From an uncultured Bacteroidota bacterium (GTDB taxonomy: Bacteria > Bacteroidota > Bacteroidia > Chitinophagales > Chitinophagaceae), in contig CAIRNW010000241.1 in the NCBI GenBank assembly GCA_903879995.1, positions 1 through 10,373 on the forward strand: 10,373 nt of DNA, in the 5' to 3' direction. The position numbers and the translations under genes were made by a program. The notes below the pieces were generated by a model that made no database searches, had not been told where the DNA came from, and was given only the letters and a program-made list of their open reading frames with translations. Below are positions 6,721 to 10,373 of the stretch, piece after piece. The stretch's first letter is position 1. Every line of letters begins with the position of its first letter.

Positions 6721-9273
6721 TTAATTGTTTGTTTCAGAGCTTTCCTCCGTTGCCGCAGGATTTTCTGGGGTGGTTTCATCTCCTTCTACCTGTTGATCAT
6801 CCAGGTTGGTGATTGCAGCAATCTCATCTCCTTCATCGAGACGGATTAATTTTACACCTTGCGTAGCTCTCCCTTGCTCACTGATACCACTTACAGGCAT
6901 TCGTATTGTAACACCGCTTTTACAAGTAATCATAAGATCCTCAGTTGGCGCTACATCTAGAATACCTACTACACCTCCTGTTTTGTCAGTTACATTTATG
7001 GTTTTGACTCCTTTACCACCACGGTTTGTAAATCGATATTCGTCTACAGCAGTTCTTTTTCCATATCCCTTATCACTTACCACCAACACTGTCCTTTCAT
7101 TTTGATTTGTTGGATTCACACAGATCATTCCCACTACCTCATCTTGTTCGTCCTCCACTTCTATTCCTGCAACTCCTATAGCGCCACGTCCTGTGGGTCT
7201 TACTTTTTCCTCAGAGAATCGAATAGCACGACCACTCTTTACGGCCATCATAATCTCACTCTGACCATCGGTCATACGCGCTTGTATCAATTCATCTCCT
7301 TCAACAATTGTGATAGCGTTTACACCAGTTTGTCTGGGGCGACTAAAATCCTCCAGTGCAGTTTTTTTAATCACTCCCTTTTTAGTACAAAGGATGATAT
7401 AGTGCGCATTGACAAACTCCTGATCCTTCAAGTCTTTCACATCCAAAATGGCTCTTACTTTATCATCGGGTGGAATTTGCATCAAATTTTGAATGGCTCT
7501 TCCCTTACCAGTTTTTTCGCCCTCTGGAATTTCATAGACATTTAACCAATACACCCTACCCTTTTCAGTAAAGAATAACATGGTGTGGTGCGTGGAGGCC
7601 ACAAAAAGATGTTCGATATAATCTTCTTCTCTGGTTCGACCACCAATTACCCCACGGCCGCCTCTTCGTTGTGAGCGGTATTCCTCTGCTGGTGTGCGTT
7701 TGATATACCCTAAGTGAGAGATGGTAATGACTACATCCTCCTCCTTGATCAAATCTTTGATTTTTACTTCATCATCCAAATAGGTGATTTCAGTTTTACG
7801 AGCGTCAGCGTACTTTTCCTTTATTTCTATTAATTCTTGCTTGATTAAAGCAAAACGCTTTGCCTCATCATTTAACAACTCTTCCAGGGATTGAATTAAC
7901 TTCATTAACTCTTCAAACTCTTCGCGGATTTTATCCCGCTCCATACCAGTTAAACGTTGCAATCTCATTTCGAGAATTGCCTTGGCCTGAATTTCATCCA
8001 GACCCCATCCTGCATTCACTAATTTATCTTTAGCAATATCAGGTGTAGCCGCACTTCGAATTAGCGCAATTACCTCATCCAAATGATCGAGCGCAATTAA
8101 ATAACCTTTAAGTAGATGTGCTCTCTTTTGCGCTTCGCCTAATTCAAATTTTGCTCTTCGGATTACTACCTCATGACGAAATTCTACAAACTCTTGAATT
8201 AAATCCTTAAGGTTTAAGGTCCGGGGCCTGCCTCTCACGATCGCAACATTGTTAATACCGTAGGAGGTCTGTAAATCCGTATGCTTGTAAAGCTGATTGA
8301 TAATAACGTTTGCAATGGCATCTTTCCTAAGCTCAATTACAACTCTTGTTCCTTCTTTTTGGTTGGATTCGTTATTGACATGCGTAATACCCTCGATTAC
8401 TTTTTCATTGACAAGTTCTCCAATTCTGTTAGTTAGAGCATCCCTGTTTACTTGGTAAGGAACCTCTGTTATAATGAGCTGTTCTTTTCCACCCGCTTTT
8501 GTTTCAACTGATATTTTACCACGAACAACAACACGCCCACGACCAAAATGCATTGCGGCTTTTACACCTTCCATTCCATAAATCACACCGCCAGTTGGGA
8601 AATCTGGTGCTTTTACGTGCTGCATCAAATCATCAACTGTACAATCTCGGTTATCAATATAGGCTACACAGCCATCAATTACCTCCCCAAGGTTATGAGG
8701 CATCATATTGGTAGCCATTCCAACTGCAATTCCACTCGATCCATTTACCAATAATTGTGGTATTCGAGTCGGAAGCACGGTGGGTTCTTCCTCAGAGTCA
8801 TCAAAATTCAATTGAAAATCGACCGTTTCTTTCTCAATATCGTCGAGCATGTGCTCGGCTAGCTTTTCAAGTCTGGCCTCTGTATAACGCATGGCTGCAG
8901 GTCCATCACCATCTTGATTTCCATAGTTTCCTTGGCCATCGACCAGCGTATAGCGCATACTCCACTCCTGTGCCATACGGACCATTGCATCATAAACGGA
9001 GGAATCACCGTGGGGATGATATTTACCAAGCACCTCTCCAACAATACGGGCCGATTTTTTGTAGGCTTTATTATGACTCAGCCCTAATTCATTCATGGCG
9101 TATAAAACGCGACGATGTACTGGCTTCAATCCATCTCTTACGTCAGGAAGTGCACGACCCACTATAACCGACATAGAGTAGTCGATATAGGCGGTTTTCA
9201 TCTGCTCCTCAATGTTTACAGGAATGATCCGGTTGTGGTCATTTGTTTCCTGTGGTTGCTGCAATTCTTCCAT
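6721..9273 (-). CDS. gyrA: DNA gyrase subunit A
   Basis: Breakage-reunion subunit of the A2B2 gyrase, which introduces negative supercoils using ATP hydrolysed by GyrB. Length 850. The N-terminal winged-helix/tower region starts [21 protein letters not shown] (17-37) and carries the catalytic tyrosine Y130 in [10 protein letters not shown] (126-135). The quinolone-resistance region [15 protein letters not shown] (88-102) has S91 and D95 at the E. coli S83 and D87 positions, so the common resistance changes are absent. The coiled-coil and exit gate cover about 370-495. The C-terminal beta-pinwheel begins about 505 and contains the GyrA box QRRGGRG (535-541), which separates gyrase from topoisomerase IV ParC; further blade motifs include RPTGRGAIG (692-700) and NRGGKGV (750-756). 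The tail 829-850 is acidic and disordered. ATG 9273 is well supported. gyrB is not in the window. Confidence 0.98.
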   Translation of the reverse strand: MEELQQPQETNDHNRIIPVNIEEQMKTAYIDYSMSVIVGRALPDVRDGLKPVHRRVLYAMNELGLSHNKAYKKSARIVGEVLGKYHPHGDSSVYDAMVRMAQEWSMRYTLVDGQGNYGNQDGDGPAAMRYTEARLEKLAEHMLDDIEKETVDFQLNFDDSEEEPTVLPTRIPQLLVNGSSGIAVGMATNMMPHNLGEVIDGCVAYIDNRDCTVDDLMQHVKAPDFPTGGVIYGMEGVKAAMHFGRGRVVVRGKISVETKAGGKEQLIITEVPYQVNRDALTNRIGELVNEKVIEGITHVNNESNQKEGTRVVIELRKDAIANVIINQLYKHTDLQTSYGINNVAIVRGRPRTLNLKDLIQEFVEFRHEVVIRRAKFELGEAQKRAHLLKGYLIALDHLDEVIALIRSAATPDIAKDKLVNAGWGLDEIQAKAILEMRLQRLTGMERDKIREEFEELMKLIQSLEELLNDEAKRFALIKQELIEIKEKYADARKTEITYLDDEVKIKDLIKEEDVVITISHLGYIKRTPAEEYRSQRRGGRGVIGGRTREEDYIEHLFVASTHHTMLFFTEKGRVYWLNVYEIPEGEKTGKGRAIQNLMQIPPDDKVRAILDVKDLKDQEFVNAHYIILCTKKGVIKKTALEDFSRPRQTGVNAITIVEGDELIQARMTDGQSEIMMAVKSGRAIRFSEEKVRPTGRGAIGVAGIEVEDEQDEVVGMICVNPTNQNERTVLVVSDKGYGKRTAVDEYRFTNRGGKGVKTINVTDKTGGVVGILDVAPTEDLMITCKSGVTIRMPVSGISEQGRATQGVKLIRLDEGDEIAAITNLDDQQVEGDETTPENPAATEESSETNN

Positions 9274-9301
9274 GTTAAATTTTACTGTTTTTGGCTTGTT
9301 T

Positions 9302-9331
9302 AGACCATTAAAAACAAGGTCTGCAAATCTA
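9302..9331 (-). promoter_or_regulatory. Putative gyrA -7 element and 5'-leader hairpin
   Basis: On the minus strand TAGATTTG (9331 to 9324) matches the TAnnTTTG -7 consensus and would give a leader of about 45 nt before the ATG at 9273. At the expected mRNA 5' end AGACC (9322 to 9318) and GGTCT (9306 to 9302) can pair around an 11-base loop. No clear -33 TTG is seen. The leader hairpin is short and may be incidental. Confidence 0.45.
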
Positions 9332-9354
9332 CCTTTTTAAAGCCTTATTTCCCA

Positions 9355-9375
9355 GTAAAAAAAGAGGTCTTTTAC
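9355..9375. repeat. Imperfect inverted repeat in the gyrA divergent region
   Basis: GTAAAA (9355-9360) and TTTTAC (9370-9375) are inverted copies, extendable inwards through AGA/TCT if a small A bulge is allowed. It lies upstream of the gyrA -7 element and 48 bases before the opposing gene. It may be an operator or simply AT-rich coincidence. Confidence 0.3.
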
Positions 9376-9402
9376 CCCCTATTTTATCCACTACTGTTAA
9401 TT

Positions 9403-9418
9403 AAAAAGGGGATATTTG
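9403..9418 (+). promoter_or_regulatory. 16-nt element before the saccharopine dehydrogenase gene, repeated upstream of hppA
   Basis: AAAAAGGGGATATTTG ends 4 bases before the ATG at 9423. An identical 16-mer occurs on the minus strand at 1161 to 1146, 61 bases upstream of the hppA start. Its 3' half, GATATTTG, is one base off the TAnnTTTG -7 element. It could be a promoter, giving a leaderless mRNA here, or a shared regulator site. Confidence 0.4.
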
Positions 9419-9422
9419 GGCT

Positions 9423-10373
9423 ATGAAAATCATCCTTTTATTTGGGGCTGGGAAGAGTGCTACGGTACTGATCAATTTTATCCTGGAAAAGGCCCCTAAA
9501 ATGGATTGGAAACTAGTGGTTGCTGACGCAGACTTAGCGTTGGCTAACCAAAAACTTGCAGGACATCCTTGCGGTCATGCAGTAGCTTTAGATGTCACCA
9601 ACGAAGATGAAAGAAAATTGTTGGTAGCAGGGGCAGATCTTGTGATTTCGCTTCTCCCACCCCATTTACACATTCTGGTAGCCAAAGACTGCTTATCCTA
9701 CCAAAAACACCTTTTTACGGCCTCCTACTTGGATAAAGAAGTTGAGCAACTTCAATCTGAAATTGAACGTAAGGGGCTTCTTTTCCTTTACGAGATGGGT
9801 TTAGATCCCGGGATCGATCATATGAGCGCTATGGCAGCCTTGGATAGAATCAAGGGTAAAGGTGGCAAAATCCAATCCTTTATTTCACATTGTGGCGGTC
9901 TGGTTTCCCCGCAGAGTGATAATAATCCCTGGCATTACAAAATAAGCTGGAATCCTGCTAACGTAGTAGCTGCTGGCAAGCAAGGGGCACTTTACAAGCA
10001 AGAGAATACAATCGTTGATTTGCCCTATGAGAAAGTGTTTGAAAATACTCCAACTGTATCCATTTTGAACACAGAAAATTTAGCCTGGTATCCAAATCGT
10101 AATTCAATTCCTTATATCTCGCTTTATCAAATTGAAGAAGCACAGACGTTTATTAGGACTACACTAAGACATGTTGATTTTATTAACGGGTGGAAAAAAT
10201 TGATCAAGTTGGGACTTACGCTGGACTATCCTGTTAATACCTACTCCACTCAAAATCCAGCTGAGATAATTGGCCAGATTCTGTCTGCAAATGGAAAACA
10301 GGAAATTTTCCAAAACTGGTTAGAAACCGATCCTGTATTTGCAGCACAAATCAAAGCACTTGGATTGCTTGGC
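9423..10373 (+). CDS. Saccharopine dehydrogenase family protein (glutamate-forming type), partial
   Basis: NAD(P)-dependent oxidoreductase resembling saccharopine dehydrogenase/reductase (yeast LYS9 type), which interconverts saccharopine with glutamate and 2-aminoadipate semialdehyde. The frame is open for 317 codons to the window end; the family usually has about 440-450. Residues 1-12 (MKIILLFGAGKS) form the Rossmann GxGxx(S/G) loop, with an acidic ADAD at 34-37 after strand 2. DLVISLLPPHLH (72-83) is the family's LLP segment. The catalytic-domain signatures MGLDPGIDHM (125-134) and CGGLVSP...NNPWHYKISWNP (157-178) closely follow the LYS9 pattern GLDPGIDH and CGGLP...NPLGYKFSW. LRHVDFINGWKKLIKLGL (248-265) is also typical. 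Lysine catabolism is the simplest role; a carboxynorspermidine dehydrogenase-like activity is less likely given these motifs. It is transcribed away from gyrA. ATG 9423 is the only start that keeps the Rossmann strand. Confidence 0.88.
   Translation, partial: MKIILLFGAGKSATVLINFILEKAPKMDWKLVVADADLALANQKLAGHPCGHAVALDVTNEDERKLLVAGADLVISLLPPHLHILVAKDCLSYQKHLFTASYLDKEVEQLQSEIERKGLLFLYEMGLDPGIDHMSAMAALDRIKGKGGKIQSFISHCGGLVSPQSDNNPWHYKISWNPANVVAAGKQGALYKQENTIVDLPYEKVFENTPTVSILNTENLAWYPNRNSIPYISLYQIEEAQTFIRTTLRHVDFINGWKKLIKLGLTLDYPVNTYSTQNPAEIIGQILSANGKQEIFQNWLETDPVFAAQIKALGLLG

Noticed and set aside
7102..7545. 147-codon plus-strand open frame opposite gyrA
   Set aside because: It is fully antisense to a conserved part of gyrA, has a Cys/Ser/Thr/His-rich composition typical of an antisense shadow, and shows no domain.
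8985..9015. Possible quinolone-resistance mutation in gyrA
   Set aside because: The residues aligning with E. coli S83 and D87 are Ser and Asp, the sensitive state.
8757..9167. 136-codon plus-strand open frame opposite the gyrA N-terminus
   Set aside because: It lies antisense to the most conserved gyrase segment (active site and quinolone-resistance region); its content is explained by gyrA codon constraints.
9423..10373. Alternative reading as carboxynorspermidine dehydrogenase
   Set aside because: The GLDPGIDH and CGGL...YKISW motifs match the glutamate-forming saccharopine dehydrogenase pattern more closely, though the truncated end prevents a final decision.
1..10373. Novel defence, mobile or biosynthetic system
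   Set aside because: Every stretch is covered by recognisable housekeeping-type genes with gaps under 170 bp; no repeats arrays, integrase, transposase, toxin-antitoxin pair or reverse transcriptase is visible.

Overview
The window looks like a chromosomal housekeeping stretch from a Bacteroidota member, possibly Chitinophagaceae or a relative. I infer this from the protein flavour (NnrE/NnrD fusion opening MKIFSASQIK, a secreted TPR-like protein ending its signal in WSQ, a GyrA with an acidic tail), the near absence of Shine-Dalgarno sequences, AT-rich DNA, and several upstream matches to the Bacteroidota -7 promoter element TAnnTTTG. There are no tRNA or rRNA genes, CRISPR arrays, insertion sequences or phage genes.

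Layout. Bases 1-1085 (minus) hold the N-terminal half of a membrane pyrophosphatase (hppA), cut by the window edge. Bases 1253-2761 (minus) encode the bifunctional NAD(P)H-hydrate repair enzyme Nnr. It lies 35 bp downstream of a lipoprotein serine hydrolase of the beta-lactamase/PBP4* family (2797-3984, minus), so the two are probably co-transcribed. A 41-bp divergent intergenic region separates that hydrolase from serA (4026-5258, plus), a full-length E. coli-type D-3-phosphoglycerate dehydrogenase with an ACT domain. serA converges on a secreted TPR-like protein gene (5342-6694, minus), with a terminator hairpin in between. The TPR-like gene follows gyrA (6721-9273, minus) by 26 bp and is probably its operon partner. 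A 149-bp divergent region then leads to a saccharopine dehydrogenase-like gene (9423 to the window end, plus), cut at its 3' side.

Functionally these are separate housekeeping tasks: ion pumping from pyrophosphate, metabolite repair of damaged NAD(P)H, serine synthesis, DNA supercoiling and probably lysine/saccharopine metabolism. I see no multi-gene novel system. The observations most worth following are the pyrophosphatase, whose ion-gate glutamate is missing from both usual positions in helix 6 and seems replaced by a glutamate in helix 5; the promoter elements lying so close to three start codons that leaderless or near-leaderless mRNAs are implied; and a 16-nt sequence shared by the upstream regions of hppA and the saccharopine dehydrogenase gene.
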